From assembly GCA_964544635.1 (NCBI GenBank), contig CAZJCK010000054.1:1-24129 (forward strand): 24,129 bases of DNA, given 5' to 3'. Both the position numbers and the translations under genes were made by a program. Under the pieces are notes generated by a model. That model worked only from the letters and a program-made list of their open reading frames with translations. It searched no databases and had not been told where the DNA came from. Below are positions 1 to 10,500 of this stretch, piece by piece. Positions within the stretch are counted from its first letter, which is position 1. Each line of letters begins with the position of its first letter. This stretch comes from CAZJCK01 sp964544635. GTDB lineage: Bacteria > Zixibacteria > MSB-5A5 > GN15 > FEB-12.

Positions 1-3000
1 GTTTACGTCAACATGCTCTGGGACGAAAACCAGGGCGGCTTCAAAGTTAAGCCGCTGATTGTAAACGGCGGCGAGACCTTTGACCGCGATTACCAGAATG
101 CGTATGGCGTGCTCAATGACCTCGAGCCGGGACCGCCTTTCATTGTCCAGGCATCCATCCAGGGAGCCGGCGAAGTTACGTTCATCTCCGGCGGACTGGA
201 TCTGACGAATCCGTTCGACATCATTGTTCAACCCTCGGGATCCAACTCCGGACGAATAAGTCTCTCAGGTGGCATCAACTTCGAGGGCAGTCCGCTTGAT
301 CCGATTAAGATCGAAGGACCGTGGATTATTCAGGCCGGCCTGGACTACCAGCTCGATGGCGGAAAAATGGTCTGGTCGCACACCCGGTTCAACTGTCAGT
401 TCGATTCGGATCTCGGTAACACCGTGCCGATCACTGTTACCGGTATGGGCCTCGATGCCGACTACTGTTTTTTTCCGAACTATGGCGCTCCGTTCAGCCA
501 GCTGATGACAATCATCGATCACAACGACGCGAACCCGAGCTACTCAGTCTCCTTTGCAGACTGCGAATTCAAGAACCTGAATTTTTCAGATGGTATGTGG
601 CGGGCTATTTCACTGGACAATCTGAGTCGCGTTTCGTTCGAACGGTGCAACTTTGAAAATGTGACCGTGCATGAGTACGAAAACGGCGGCCTGGTGACGA
701 TGTACGACTGTGGCATTCACTCTATTAAGAAGAACGAGAGTAAGAACAACAGTCATGGCAAATTTCATGTTATCAATTCCTGGGCGGCCGATTCAGCGTT
801 CATACGCACCAGTGACGATCTTCCTATCGTAGCCAACGACATGATCGTCCATCCCGATAGCACCCTGGCGATCGGCAAGGGATCGGTGATGAAGTTCTTG
901 TGGTCGGGAGGAATCGAAACGGAAGGCCGTCTGTATATCGACAGCGCCGTGCTGACATCGTACCAGGATGATTCCTACGGTGGCAACACCGACCTGGCGC
1001 CCGAGCCGGTTCCGATAATTGACACGTGGAAGACCGACGGGGGGCGCGGAATAAGCGTATTCCCGGGAGGAAGTGCTGTCATTCGCAGATCGAAGATACG
1101 CCACGCCGACGGCGCCATTCTGGCGGAGGGAGGTTTGGTGGTCGATAGTTGCGACATTGCCTACTGTGATGACTTCGGCGTCTATATCAACTCCAGTGGC
1201 GCCTACACGTATCGTATTACCAACAGCAGCATGACCCGCATCACCGACCGTCAGTTCGCCTGGGCCTCGGGTATAGGCTACCGTCACGCCGGGGTATGGC
1301 CGCAGGAGCTGACAATCGAAAACGTGCGGATCATCGGAAACGCCGTCGACGGTATCTACATGTCGTCCATCGACGACCAGTTCACGAGTCTACATATCAA
1401 TCGTTGCATCATAGCCAATAACTTCGGCCGCGGCATATACGTACCATCCGATCCTCATCTGCGGGACTTCATTGTCACCAACTCGATCATTGCCGGCAAC
1501 TATTACGACGGCATTCGGATGCTTGACCAGTTCTCGCAAGGCGGCACTGTGCATATCGAAGGCAACCTCATCCTTGGCAACGGCCATGGACCGCTCGCCG
1601 GCACCAACATCCAGGGACTGTCACTGGTGGATAGCCCGCCATATGTGGTCGCCAATACGATCGCGTACAACGCCGGTGTCGGGTTGACATACTTCGATAC
1701 CCATGCACTCGAGGAGACGGTTGTGGCCAACAACCTGTTTCTCCGCAACGGCAGGTATGGTTTGATGAAATCGGACGCCGGGGAGCATCTGCTGGCTGCA
1801 AACGACTTCTGGGAGAATGCGGACAGTGAGTTGCGATATCAAGGGCCGGAAGGCAGAATCTACACGGTTGAAGAGCTGCGGGCGCTGGGAGGAGAGTTCG
1901 CAACCAACCGGCATGTCGATCCTCGGCTTGTCGCCGAACGATTCGGTACTGTCGACAGCCTGGTGTATGACGATATTACCTGGGTTTCGAGGCTGATTGA
2001 CCGGGATGGCGGCTGGGGCGCCGAGAATCTGGCCGGTCGTTATCTCTGCCCCGACACGATGTCGCCGAGCTGGCACTATGTGTTTGCCAACATAGCCGAT
2101 ACCCTATTTGTCGCGGGGAATGTCATGGAGTACGCGGCAGCAGGAAGCACCTACCGAATATTCGATCCGCATCTCCAGGGACTGTCGACATTGATCGATA
2201 TCGGCCGTACCGCCAGTGTAACCGTCAGTCAGGATCTTGACGGTGATCAGCGCACGATCGACGGTGATGAAGATGGCAGTTCGGTGGTCGATATCGGTGT
2301 CGATGAGTACAAGCCGGGCGGTGTCGAGCGGCCGATACGAGTCCTGCAGCCGTCAAGTGACAGTTTACTGGTGGCCTACGCTGGATTTACGATCAAGTTT
2401 GCGGCCGTCGATTCGATCGACCGTGTCAATATCGAGTACAGCATCGCCTACGACTCCATGCATCCGAACGACAACTGGGATCCCGTAGTTGCGGACTTCG
2501 ATGCCTCAAAAGGCAAGTACCGCTGGCAGGTGCCACCATTCATAACGATAGCGGATTGTCGTGTCCGAGTTGTATCCTCCTCCAATCCCGCCGTGATTGG
2601 GCTCAGCGAGCCGTTCGGTATGAAGCACCTCGTCCTGACCCGGGAGTCCGATTCTGGCGCACTGATCGAGTATGCACACACCGACGACAGCTGGCAATTT
2701 GCCAACGACTCCGCGAACCTGTGGCCGCCGTCGGCCTGGATCCAATACAGCGTCAGTGTTGACTCCATTACGGGTCAGTACTATCCCGCCGACGTGTTCT
2801 ACGACCTGGGTGCGAACATATGGGATTTCCCGAGCTGGCCGACTTTCGTCGAAGCGTTTGGATTTCACGCCTGCTACTTCGATTACTGGTCCGGCCCGGT
2901 ATACAAGCCGTCGGCGCTTTTGCGCTGGGCGGCGATCAAGCACGAGTGGAACGGCTCGTGCTTCGGCATGGCGATCACCAACCTCCTGGCTTTCAGCGAT

Positions 3001-4515
3001 TCGGCCGCCTTTGCCGCGCGACCCCAGGTGGGGCCTTTTGCCAAGTTGCATGACCTGGCTGTCAACGAGGCGCGGCGCGGTCTTATCAATCGCTACTATA
3101 CTTACCAGTATGGGAAGAGGAGTATCGAGCACACGCCAATCGCCCGAGCCAGGACACCACGACAGACCCTGGAAGAACTAATAGACCTGCTGAGCCACCG
3201 AAGCGTGTCATTGCTCGCACAGGTTATGACAGTGTGCGATACCACTACGGTAAATGGCCGGGGTTGCCATACGGTAACGCCATACCGCCTCAATCGGGTC
3301 AGCGAAATCGACAGTCTGTGGGCGATCGGTGTGTACGATAATAATCTGCCGAATGACTTTCTGACGGTGGATATCGACGCCAAAGCCAACACCTGGACCT
3401 ACGCACCACTCGGTATTGGCGGCACCCATCTCATGTTTCTTGAAGACTCTTTGACGCACTACGACAGTGTCGCCGTCCTGACATCCCAACGTCGCGCCGA
3501 TCCGCTGGCCACGGCAGATGATGATCTCATCGAAGTGTATGTGCATGGCGGGGATTCCGTCATGCTGCAGTCGGCCCTTGGCGAGCTCGGCTACTATGGC
3601 GATTCACTCTTCAGCACGGTTGTCGAGGCCGTTCCCGTCATTTCGCGGGCGGCCGACAAGGGCCGGCCTCTCGGGTATCTGGTACCGGAAGCAGCGTGGA
3701 CATACCAGACTGCGGGAAACGGGACATCTGACCTGCGCCTGACAACGTTTGTAGATAGTACGATACTGTGCGTTCACCACGATCAGTCGGGACTACCTGG
3801 AGTCGAGCGCATGACTATAGATACCGGGCCGCAGTTGCATCTGGTAAATCCTGATACGAGCGGCAGATCGTACGGCATCGATTTCATCCTCGTGGCGACG
3901 GACCACGAACGGGTTCTGGCGCTGCGGGATATGGATGTGTCACCGGCGGACTCGCTTGTCTACACTGTCGACGCAGCCGGTTTCCTGCGGATTGAGAACT
4001 ACGGGAGTGCATCGACCTACGACATCAGCCTCAAAAAAGCCAGCGTCAACGGTGAGGACGCTTTCAGCAGCGGTGGACTCGATCTGGCAGCTGGTGCGGT
4101 TCACCGGCTTGAGCCGGATTGGGAAGATGTTGGCGCCGATCATCTTGCACTCGTGGTTGATGCCGACCATGACGGTATGTTCGAAGACACACTACTCGTT
4201 CCCAACGATATTCCGACAGCGGTCGGCAACGAGTCTGGCCCGAGCCTGCCGTTGACATTCGAACTGCAGCAGAACTATCCCAACCCGTTTAATCCGGTGA
4301 CGAACATCGCCATCGCCCTGCCGCAAGCGGCACGGGTCAGGCTCGAGGTGTTCAATATGCTCGGCCGGATTGTTGCCGTGATAGTCGACGATCATCTGGA
4401 TGCCGGTTATCACGACTTTACCTGGGATGGTTCAGACGCTGCCAGTGGTGTCTATCTCTACCGCCTGACAGCCGGCGACTTCGTTCAGACAAAGAAGATG
4501 GTACTGATGAAGTGA
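1..4515 (+). CDS. Exported beta-helix protein with cysteine-peptidase-like domain and T9SS C-terminal signal (5' partial)
   Basis: The reading frame is open back to base 1, so the N-terminus is missing; the first ATG (base 13) is unlikely to be the start. Residue numbers count from that ATG. Residues about 60-650 are rich in short beta-strand/turn units (IIGNAVDGIYM, SIIAGNYYDGI), typical of a right-handed parallel beta-helix. A DLDGDQRTIDGDEDG...VDIGVDEY block near 740-765 is the usual end of such helices. A second region, about 970-1130, carries GSCFGMA (Cys983), a CHTVTPY block (His1086) and VYDNN (Asp1109/Asn1110), which fits a papain/C39-like Cys-His-Asn/Asp arrangement. The last ~85 residues (NYPNPFNP near 1421, then a GVYLYRL...KKMVLMK ending) are a Por/T9SS type A sorting domain, so the protein is probably secreted or surface-attached. 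Catalysis is inferred, not shown. The substrate is unknown. Confidence 0.8.
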   Translation, partial: VYVNMLWDENQGGFKVKPLIVNGGETFDRDYQNAYGVLNDLEPGPPFIVQASIQGAGEVTFISGGLDLTNPFDIIVQPSGSNSGRISLSGGINFEGSPLDPIKIEGPWIIQAGLDYQLDGGKMVWSHTRFNCQFDSDLGNTVPITVTGMGLDADYCFFPNYGAPFSQLMTIIDHNDANPSYSVSFADCEFKNLNFSDGMWRAISLDNLSRVSFERCNFENVTVHEYENGGLVTMYDCGIHSIKKNESKNNSHGKFHVINSWAADSAFIRTSDDLPIVANDMIVHPDSTLAIGKGSVMKFLWSGGIETEGRLYIDSAVLTSYQDDSYGGNTDLAPEPVPIIDTWKTDGGRGISVFPGGSAVIRRSKIRHADGAILAEGGLVVDSCDIAYCDDFGVYINSSGAYTYRITNSSMTRITDRQFAWASGIGYRHAGVWPQELTIENVRIIGNAVDGIYMSSIDDQFTSLHINRCIIANNFGRGIYVPSDPHLRDFIVTNSIIAGNYYDGIRMLDQFSQGGTVHIEGNLILGNGHGPLAGTNIQGLSLVDSPPYVVANTIAYNAGVGLTYFDTHALEETVVANNLFLRNGRYGLMKSDAGEHLLAANDFWENADSELRYQGPEGRIYTVEELRALGGEFATNRHVDPRLVAERFGTVDSLVYDDITWVSRLIDRDGGWGAENLAGRYLCPDTMSPSWHYVFANIADTLFVAGNVMEYAAAGSTYRIFDPHLQGLSTLIDIGRTASVTVSQDLDGDQRTIDGDEDGSSVVDIGVDEYKPGGVERPIRVLQPSSDSLLVAYAGFTIKFAAVDSIDRVNIEYSIAYDSMHPNDNWDPVVADFDASKGKYRWQVPPFITIADCRVRVVSSSNPAVIGLSEPFGMKHLVLTRESDSGALIEYAHTDDSWQFANDSANLWPPSAWIQYSVSVDSITGQYYPADVFYDLGANIWDFPSWPTFVEAFGFHACYFDYWSGPVYKPSALLRWAAIKHEWNGSCFGMAITNLLAFSDSAAFAARPQVGPFAKLHDLAVNEARRGLINRYYTYQYGKRSIEHTPIARARTPRQTLEELIDLLSHRSVSLLAQVMTVCDTTTVNGRGCHTVTPYRLNRVSEIDSLWAIGVYDNNLPNDFLTVDIDAKANTWTYAPLGIGGTHLMFLEDSLTHYDSVAVLTSQRRADPLATADDDLIEVYVHGGDSVMLQSALGELGYYGDSLFSTVVEAVPVISRAADKGRPLGYLVPEAAWTYQTAGNGTSDLRLTTFVDSTILCVHHDQSGLPGVERMTIDTGPQLHLVNPDTSGRSYGIDFILVATDHERVLALRDMDVSPADSLVYTVDAAGFLRIENYGSASTYDISLKKASVNGEDAFSSGGLDLAAGAVHRLEPDWEDVGADHLALVVDADHDGMFEDTLLVPNDIPTAVGNESGPSLPLTFELQQNYPNPFNPVTNIAIALPQAARVRLEVFNMLGRIVAVIVDDHLDAGYHDFTWDGSDAASGVYLYRLTAGDFVQTKKMVLMK

Positions 4516-4551
4516 TCGCCTGGCCCCTGAGACCGATGCCGGCGTCGATGC

Positions 4552-4592
4552 GAAAGCGTCCGACGGCATCGCTGATGTCGACGGACGCTTTC
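4552..4592. terminator. Strong hairpin between convergent genes, probable bidirectional terminator
   Basis: GAAAGCGTCCG (4552-4562) is perfectly complementary to CGGACGCTTTC (4582-4592). Inside the 19-base loop CATC and GATG can pair further. It sits 37 bases after the stop of the beta-helix gene and about 110 bases from the stop of the convergent peptidase gene. There is no long U-run outside the stem, only the T/A triplets at the stem base, so efficiency as an intrinsic terminator is uncertain. The rest of 4516-4700 shows nothing I can support as a gene. Confidence 0.55.
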
Positions 4593-4700
4593 CGTACGTG
4601 CTTTGAGTCGATCACGCCGGTGTCGCCGAGGCGGCCGAAGTTGTCGGCGCCAGGGTATCACCGATGGCGTGAACCATCGTCCACTGTCCAGACGAAGACC

Positions 4701-7190
4701 TCAGTCACTGCTGCCGGTGTTCGTTGCCTCGGCTCCCTTCACGTATAGATCGAACCAGCGGAGCTGTTCCCACAACACGTGCTCAATACTCTCGCGCGAC
4801 CTGTAACCGTGGTCTTCAAACGGCAGGAGCACCAGCCGCGCTGTTCCCCCTGAACCTCGTACTGCCTCGAAGAAGACTTCGGATTGAGATGTTAGCGTGC
4901 CGGGATTCGAGTCGTCGTTGCCGTGAATGATCAGCACCGGCTCGTTCACCTGATGGGCAAAGAAGGTGGGCGACACCTGGATATATACCTCGCGCGCTTC
5001 GAAGAGCGACCGGCGTTCCGACTGGAAACCGAACGGCTGGTTTGTTTTGTTATACGATCCACTTCGGGCGATGCCGGCCCGGAACAGGTCGGAGTGAGCG
5101 AGCAGGTTTGCGACCATCAATCCACCATGGCTGTGACCGATGATACCGATGCGGTTGGGATCAGTAACACCCATTTCCACGGCCTTGGCGACCGCCGCCT
5201 CAGCGTCGGCTACCAGCTGCGGCACGAACGTATCGTATACTGTCTCCGGATCGCCGATCATCGGCATGGCGGTCCGGTCGAGTACGGCGTAGCCGCGAAG
5301 CAGGAAGTACAGCGGCGAGGCGCCGTACAGGCGCATAAATCGCTGGGCCGAACCGCTGACCTGGCCGGCGATCGCCGCACCTGAATACTCCAGGGGATAC
5401 GCATAGATGACGGTCGGCAGCGGAGTGCCCTCCTGGTAGCCGGGGGGCAGGTGCAGATGGAAACTGAGCGGGACACCATCCTCACGCTCATACTGCACGA
5501 TGCGCTTCTCGATCTGGCGCAACATCGGGGTCGGATCCTCGAATCGCGTGATCGGGGTACGGCTCAGTTCGCGCGTTGCTTCCCCCTCCTCGGCGTCAAT
5601 TTCTTCGCCGACAGTCGCCAGGTAGTAATTGGGTACTTCGTCGGCCGATTCGGATCGCAGCACGAAGCGTTCATCATCACCGGCGAAGGCCACGAAATAC
5701 TCATAACGGTTGGGATCGCATCGGAACAGTCGCTCGGTTTCGCCGGTGTTCAGGTTGCGCAGATCGAGGAACGGGCGATCGCCCTGATCGGTGGCGCCGC
5801 TGCCACGGAAGTAGACGGCGTCCCCGTCCTGGTGCATTACCCAGCGACCGTTGTCAAGCGGTCGATAAACCGGGTTGCCCGGATCACCGTAGCGGTCATC
5901 CTCGTCGATATCGAACCACATGCGCGAACTGCCCTGGTCGACATCGAGGAGCCAGACATAGAGTCGTCGGCGAATTCGTTCACGCTGCGTCAGCATGAGC
6001 GTGCCACCGTCCGCACCCCAGGCATTGCGCCACGGCAGAATACGGTGCTCGGCCCGGAAAATCTCTTCGGCTTCGCCGTTAAACGGCGCGTCCAGCCGCA
6101 TCAGGCGATCACGGTGCGTTGCGTCGGCTACCGGGTCGCCACCGTCCAGTGCCTCGACCCAATACAATGAATGATCAGCTGTCGGCCGCCACGATATCGA
6201 CCGTGGCCCCAGCGGTACGCCGTGGATCGGGACCTCGTCCGCAAGTGGCAGGGAGGCGACGGTTGCGACTGGCTCACCCTCACGGTTGAACACTTCGAGC
6301 TCGCTGCCGAAGCGCCACCATGCTACCTCGTGCGACCATGGTTCGACCAGACGTTCTACAAGCAGATACTCGCCGTCGGGAGAGTACTCGGCTGTGGTGT
6401 AAATCGCCGGCGCCCCGATGGTTGTCATCTCACCAGTCTCAGGTTCGATTACGGTCAGTTCGGAAGTCATGTAGTATTCAAAGAGGCTATCGTCATACGC
6501 CGTTTCGAGCAGATTTCGAGCTTCATAGGTCGAGCGGGCAGAGGCGCCGGCGCCCTCGACAATCTCCGGCCCGGCTGGAATGGCCGGTGGGTCGGGGACA
6601 GGACCGCGCTGGGGAATGCGGCGAACGAGCAGTCGTTCCTGATCGGGCAGCCAGCTTACTGCCGTACCCAGTAGCGGATTGAGAGCGACGTCGTCTATCC
6701 TGGTCACATCGCCGTCAACCGTACCCAGCCACAAGCCCATGTGGTCACTGTGACCGACCGTCAGCGCGAATTGGCGACCATCGGCAGTCCACGCCACCTC
6801 GTGTACTTCGGCACCTTCGGGTAGATCGAGCGATGTGATCGCGCCGTCTGCGACCCGGACCAGGCGAGGCGACGTCCCTCCATGAGAACCATGTCTCGAA
6901 TTGAGGGCCGGGTTCACCCGTACACCAGCCAGCTTGTGCATGGGGGCGGCATATTCAGCCAACGGAGGATAGACCACCGGGTCGGCCAGGAACAGGTACT
7001 CGCCGGTTGGTGCTGTCCATACCCACGGAAGCTGCGGCGCATGAAGTACCGACAGGATATCGTCGTCCGGTGTTTGCCACCCGGATGTCGGCTGCGCAGT
7101 CCGCTCGGATGCTGCCGCGATGCTGCTCATCAGTAGTGCTGCCGCCAGCAGGAGCGAAAGGACAGTCGTTGCTACAAATGAATTCTTCAT
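4701..7190 (-). CDS. Exported S9 family serine peptidase, glutamyl endopeptidase (S9D) type
   Basis: 829 residues. The N-terminus (MKNSFVATTV...SSIAAASER) is a Sec signal peptide, so the enzyme acts in the periplasm or outside. Residues about 45-550 form a WD/beta-propeller-like region (repeated blade-like strands such as AEYSPDGEYLLVER). Residues about 560-825 are the alpha/beta-hydrolase domain: nucleophile Ser687 in GHSHGG, acid Asp760 in HGNDDSNPGT, and His794 in FEDHGY. The blocks RAGIARSGSYN, PFGFQSERR and HGNDDSNPGT match what I recall of the chloroplast glutamyl endopeptidase/S9D group better than DPP-IV or acylaminoacyl peptidases. The start is supported by GGAGG read on the minus strand at 7197-7201, six bases from the ATG. 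It is divergent from the phosphorylase gene and has no obvious link to glucan use; it may be a neighbour only. Confidence 0.9.
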   Translation of the reverse strand: MKNSFVATTVLSLLLAAALLMSSIAAASERTAQPTSGWQTPDDDILSVLHAPQLPWVWTAPTGEYLFLADPVVYPPLAEYAAPMHKLAGVRVNPALNSRHGSHGGTSPRLVRVADGAITSLDLPEGAEVHEVAWTADGRQFALTVGHSDHMGLWLGTVDGDVTRIDDVALNPLLGTAVSWLPDQERLLVRRIPQRGPVPDPPAIPAGPEIVEGAGASARSTYEARNLLETAYDDSLFEYYMTSELTVIEPETGEMTTIGAPAIYTTAEYSPDGEYLLVERLVEPWSHEVAWWRFGSELEVFNREGEPVATVASLPLADEVPIHGVPLGPRSISWRPTADHSLYWVEALDGGDPVADATHRDRLMRLDAPFNGEAEEIFRAEHRILPWRNAWGADGGTLMLTQRERIRRRLYVWLLDVDQGSSRMWFDIDEDDRYGDPGNPVYRPLDNGRWVMHQDGDAVYFRGSGATDQGDRPFLDLRNLNTGETERLFRCDPNRYEYFVAFAGDDERFVLRSESADEVPNYYLATVGEEIDAEEGEATRELSRTPITRFEDPTPMLRQIEKRIVQYEREDGVPLSFHLHLPPGYQEGTPLPTVIYAYPLEYSGAAIAGQVSGSAQRFMRLYGASPLYFLLRGYAVLDRTAMPMIGDPETVYDTFVPQLVADAEAAVAKAVEMGVTDPNRIGIIGHSHGGLMVANLLAHSDLFRAGIARSGSYNKTNQPFGFQSERRSLFEAREVYIQVSPTFFAHQVNEPVLIIHGNDDSNPGTLTSQSEVFFEAVRGSGGTARLVLLPFEDHGYRSRESIEHVLWEQLRWFDLYVKGAEATNTGSSD

Positions 7191-7196
7191 GAGATA

Positions 7197-7201
7197 CCTC
7201 C
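7197..7201 (-). promoter_or_regulatory. Ribosome binding site of the S9 peptidase gene
   Basis: Read on the minus strand, CAGGGAGGTATCTC precedes the ATG at 7190. A GGAGG core with six-base spacing decides this start. Confidence 0.7.
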
Positions 7202-7261
7202 CTGGTCGACCCGATTATCGCACGTTACCACTACACAGTGCTTGCTGGTATCCAAGGTACA

Positions 7262-7361
7262 NNNNNNNNNNNNNNNNNNNNNNNNNNNNNNNNNNNNNNN
7301 NNNNNNNNNNNNNNNNNNNNNNNNNNNNNNNNNNNNNNNNNNNNNNNNNNNNNNNNNNNNN
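7262..7361. other. Assembly gap of exactly 100 N
   Basis: One hundred consecutive N, the conventional length for a gap of unknown size. It lies in the divergent region between the S9 peptidase gene and the phosphorylase gene, so the true length, the promoters and any operator left arm are hidden. The two sides may not be adjacent in the genome. Any reading frame drawn through it is an artefact. Confidence 0.98.
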
Positions 7362-7363
7362 AC

Positions 7364-7373
7364 CGAACAAAGT
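7364..7373. promoter_or_regulatory. Operator half-site at the gap edge, upstream of the phosphorylase gene
   Basis: CGAACAAAGT, two bases after the gap, is identical over 10 of 10 bases to the right arm of the palindrome at 12273-12297. A left arm with the same spacing would fall at 7349-7358, inside the Ns. The site is 133 bases before the phosphorylase start. I infer control by the same regulator, probably the ROK protein of this locus. The rest of 7374-7506 shows no gene and no clear promoter. Confidence 0.5.
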
Positions 7374-7506
7374 TCAGCAGCGGCCCTGGTCAGGTGCAGC
7401 GTGGTCACGGCGATGTTATTCGAGTTGCGGTCGGCCGACAAAATCGGTAGATTCACGTGCATGCAGTCGATGTCGGGTTGCAGGACAAGCCGACACGAGG
7501 GTAGGT

Positions 7507-10500
7507 ATGATGAAAGAGTCCTCGAAAGCCAACAGCTCGCACTACCGTCTTGAACATGACGGACGGTTCGTTATTACCGCCTACAACTCCAGCAAACCCT
7601 TTTCCAGCTTCTTTCCCGGCATCGCCGGTGTTCATGGAATACCGATGTGGGTGTTCTATGTAAATCGCGGCCAGTGTGTCTGCAGCTTCGGTTTTCAGGA
7701 TAAGGACCATGCCATACTGGAGTTTCTTCCGGCCAATGAAGCGTACAGCCTGGCTGCCCGGCAGGGATTCCGAACATTTATTCAAACTGGCGACAGCAAG
7801 CCCGGCGACTACTACGAACCGTTTCAGGACACCCTTCGCGATCGAGACCACGACTTCGACCGACAGCAACGCATGATCATCGAACCGTCCGGCCTGACAC
7901 TCGAAGAAGAAAACCGCTCTCTCAATCTGACATTTACGGTTCAGTATTTCACGGTGCCCGAGGACAGGTTTGCCGGTTTGGTGCGCATCCTTAAAATTCG
8001 TAACACGGGCCCCGCCCCGGTGACCGTCAACGGCCTCGATGGCCTGCCCGAGATCGTACCCTGCGGTGTGGACAACTATCTTCTCAAGAACATGAAGCGA
8101 ACGATCGAGGCATTTCTCGAGGTTGTGAACCTCGAAAACAACGCGCCGTTCTTCCGGGTAAAAGTGGAGCCGGCCGATCGCCCCGATGTCCGTCGCATTG
8201 AGGCGGGCAGCTTCTATCTCGCGTTCGAGCCTGGTGACAATCCTGCGGAACCGTTGAAGCCGATTGTCGATCCCAGGAAAATCTTCGCGCATCGCAACGA
8301 TTTCAGTCTGCCCGAAGCCTGGCTGGCGTCGCCGTACGACGAACTCGTTGTCGACCAGTCTCTTGAGAATCAATTCCCCTGCGCCATGGCCGGTTTTGAA
8401 AGGACGATTCCAGCCGGCGGTGAACACACGGTAGCAACCATCATTGGTCATGCCGGATCGCAGGACAAGCTGAACGGGATGGTCGAACGCCTGGCATCGC
8501 CGGAGTTCCTGAGCGAGAAAGCAGGCCTTAACGAGCAGTTGATTTCGTCGCTGACACAACACAATCTCATCTGCAGCGCTGAACCGACACTCGATCACTA
8601 TGTCCGACAAAATTTCCTGGATAATCTCATGCGTGGCGGCTTTCCGTATACCTTTGACGCCAATGGTACTCATCGAACGCTTTACGTCTTCTCGCGAAAG
8701 CACGGCGACCTGGAGCGTGACTACAACGACTTTCGCCTGACACCAACTCCGTACTCACAGGGCAACGGCAATTATCGGGACATCAACCAGAATCGGCGGT
8801 CCGACCTGCTGTTCAATCCCGATGTCGGCGCCCACAACGTCGAGTATTTCTACAATCTTATCCAACTCGACGGATTCAATCCGCTGGTACTCAAGGAAAC
8901 GCGATTCGACATCAATGATCGGCAGCAGTTGGATAGCGTTCTCGACAAGTCGCTCGCGAGCGAACACCGGCAGGCCGTCCGATCCTTCCTCGACCAACCG
9001 TTCACGCCGGGTGAAGTCCTCTTGTTTCTCGCGGAACAAGGCATTGCTGCGGCTACAAGTGCGGACCGTCTGCTTGACGACCTTTTCAGTATCAGCCGAG
9101 CGATACCCCAAACGGATCACGGCGAAGGATTCTGGATCGATCACTGGACCTACAATCTCGACTTGCTGGAAAGCTACCTTGCCGTCTTCCCGGACCGGTT
9201 CGAAAAATTGCTGTTTGCCGACAATCGATTTACCTTCTACAACAACGCACACGTAGTGCTCCCCCGTAGCAGGAAATACGTACTCTGGGACAATCAGCCG
9301 ATGCAGCTGGGCGCCGTGACATACGATGAAGAAAAGGCGGCACTGATGAGCCGGTATCAGTGGGACCGGGACAAGGTGCGCGTTGATTTCGGTGAAGGCG
9401 ACGTCTATCGAACGTCGCTCCTTAACAAGCTGCTCTGTCTCATCGCCAACAAACTTGCCTCTCTTGACCCCGAAGGTGTCGGTGTCGAGATGGAGGCCGG
9501 AAAGCCGGGCTGGTATGATGCGCTCAACGGTCTGCCCGGGCTGTTCGGCTCAAGTGTGAGCGAGACACTCGAGATCAAGCGGCATATTTTGTTTCTCAGG
9601 AAGCAGCTTGCCGGGCGACGCGACCGCCAGTCGACACTGCCGCTGTTCGAGGAGCTTGCGGACTTCATCGATCTCCTGCAGGGGATGTTGACGGAGAAGT
9701 TGTCAAATGCCGAGTTCTGGGATAGCGCCACGACAGCCAAAGAGCAGTTCCGCGCGCGTACTCGTCTCGGTGTCGGCGGCGCCGAGAGAGTGGTCTCTCC
9801 TGAGACTATCGAATCGTTTCTTGTAGCGACTCTAGAGAAACTTGAGCAGGCGATCGAACGAGCGCACGATGACAACAGTGGGACCCTGTACTCCTTCTTC
9901 CGTCATGAGGTGGTTGAGTATGAAGTCCGCACGTCAACCGAAGATGGTCAAGCCGGCGAGCCGGTGTACAATGCTGATGGCCTGCCATGTATCAAGGTGA
10001 CTCAATTTCGCCAGATCCCGCTCCCGTTGTTCCTGGAAGGTCCGGTGCATTACCTCCGCTGCAAACCGGAGAAGCACCATGCCCGGAATTTTGCGGAAAA
10101 CGTGAGGAGGAGTGCACTTTACGATCGCAAGCTGAAGATGTACAAGGTCAACGCTTCGCTTGCCGACGAGCCACTGGGGATTGGTCGGGCGCGGGTATTC
10201 TCACCCGGCTGGCTGGAAAATGAGTCGATTTGGCTGCACATGGAATACAAATACCTCCTGGAACTGCTTCGCAATGAGCTCTACGATGAGTTCTTCCGCG
10301 ACTTCAGAGATGCCGCCGTTCCCTACCTGTCTCCGGACATGTACGGCAGGAGCATCCTCGAGAACTCGTCCTTCCTGGCCAGCAGCGCACATCCCGATAC
10401 GTCGATTCACGGCACCGGCTATGTTGCCCGCCTCAGCGGCGCAACCGCCGAGTTCATTCACATGCTCTTGTTGATGGCGGCCGGCCCCAGTCCATTTAGT

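Noticed and set aside
2506..3132. 208-residue open frame on the minus strand
   Set aside because: Lies opposite the cysteine-peptidase-like domain, whose plus-strand motifs are convincing.
5451..6170. 239-residue open frame on the plus strand
   Set aside because: Antisense of the S9 peptidase propeller region, with no motifs. Long shadow frames are expected in GC-rich coding DNA.
7120..7506. Extension of the phosphorylase reading frame upstream through the Ns to 7120
   Set aside because: It runs through unknown bases and into the antisense of the peptidase signal peptide. The ATG at 7507 with a ribosome-like GAGG fits the family N-terminus.
7453..8703. 416-residue open frame on the minus strand
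   Set aside because: Antisense shadow of the phosphorylase gene; low-complexity composition, no recognisable domain, and the + frame has clear family motifs.
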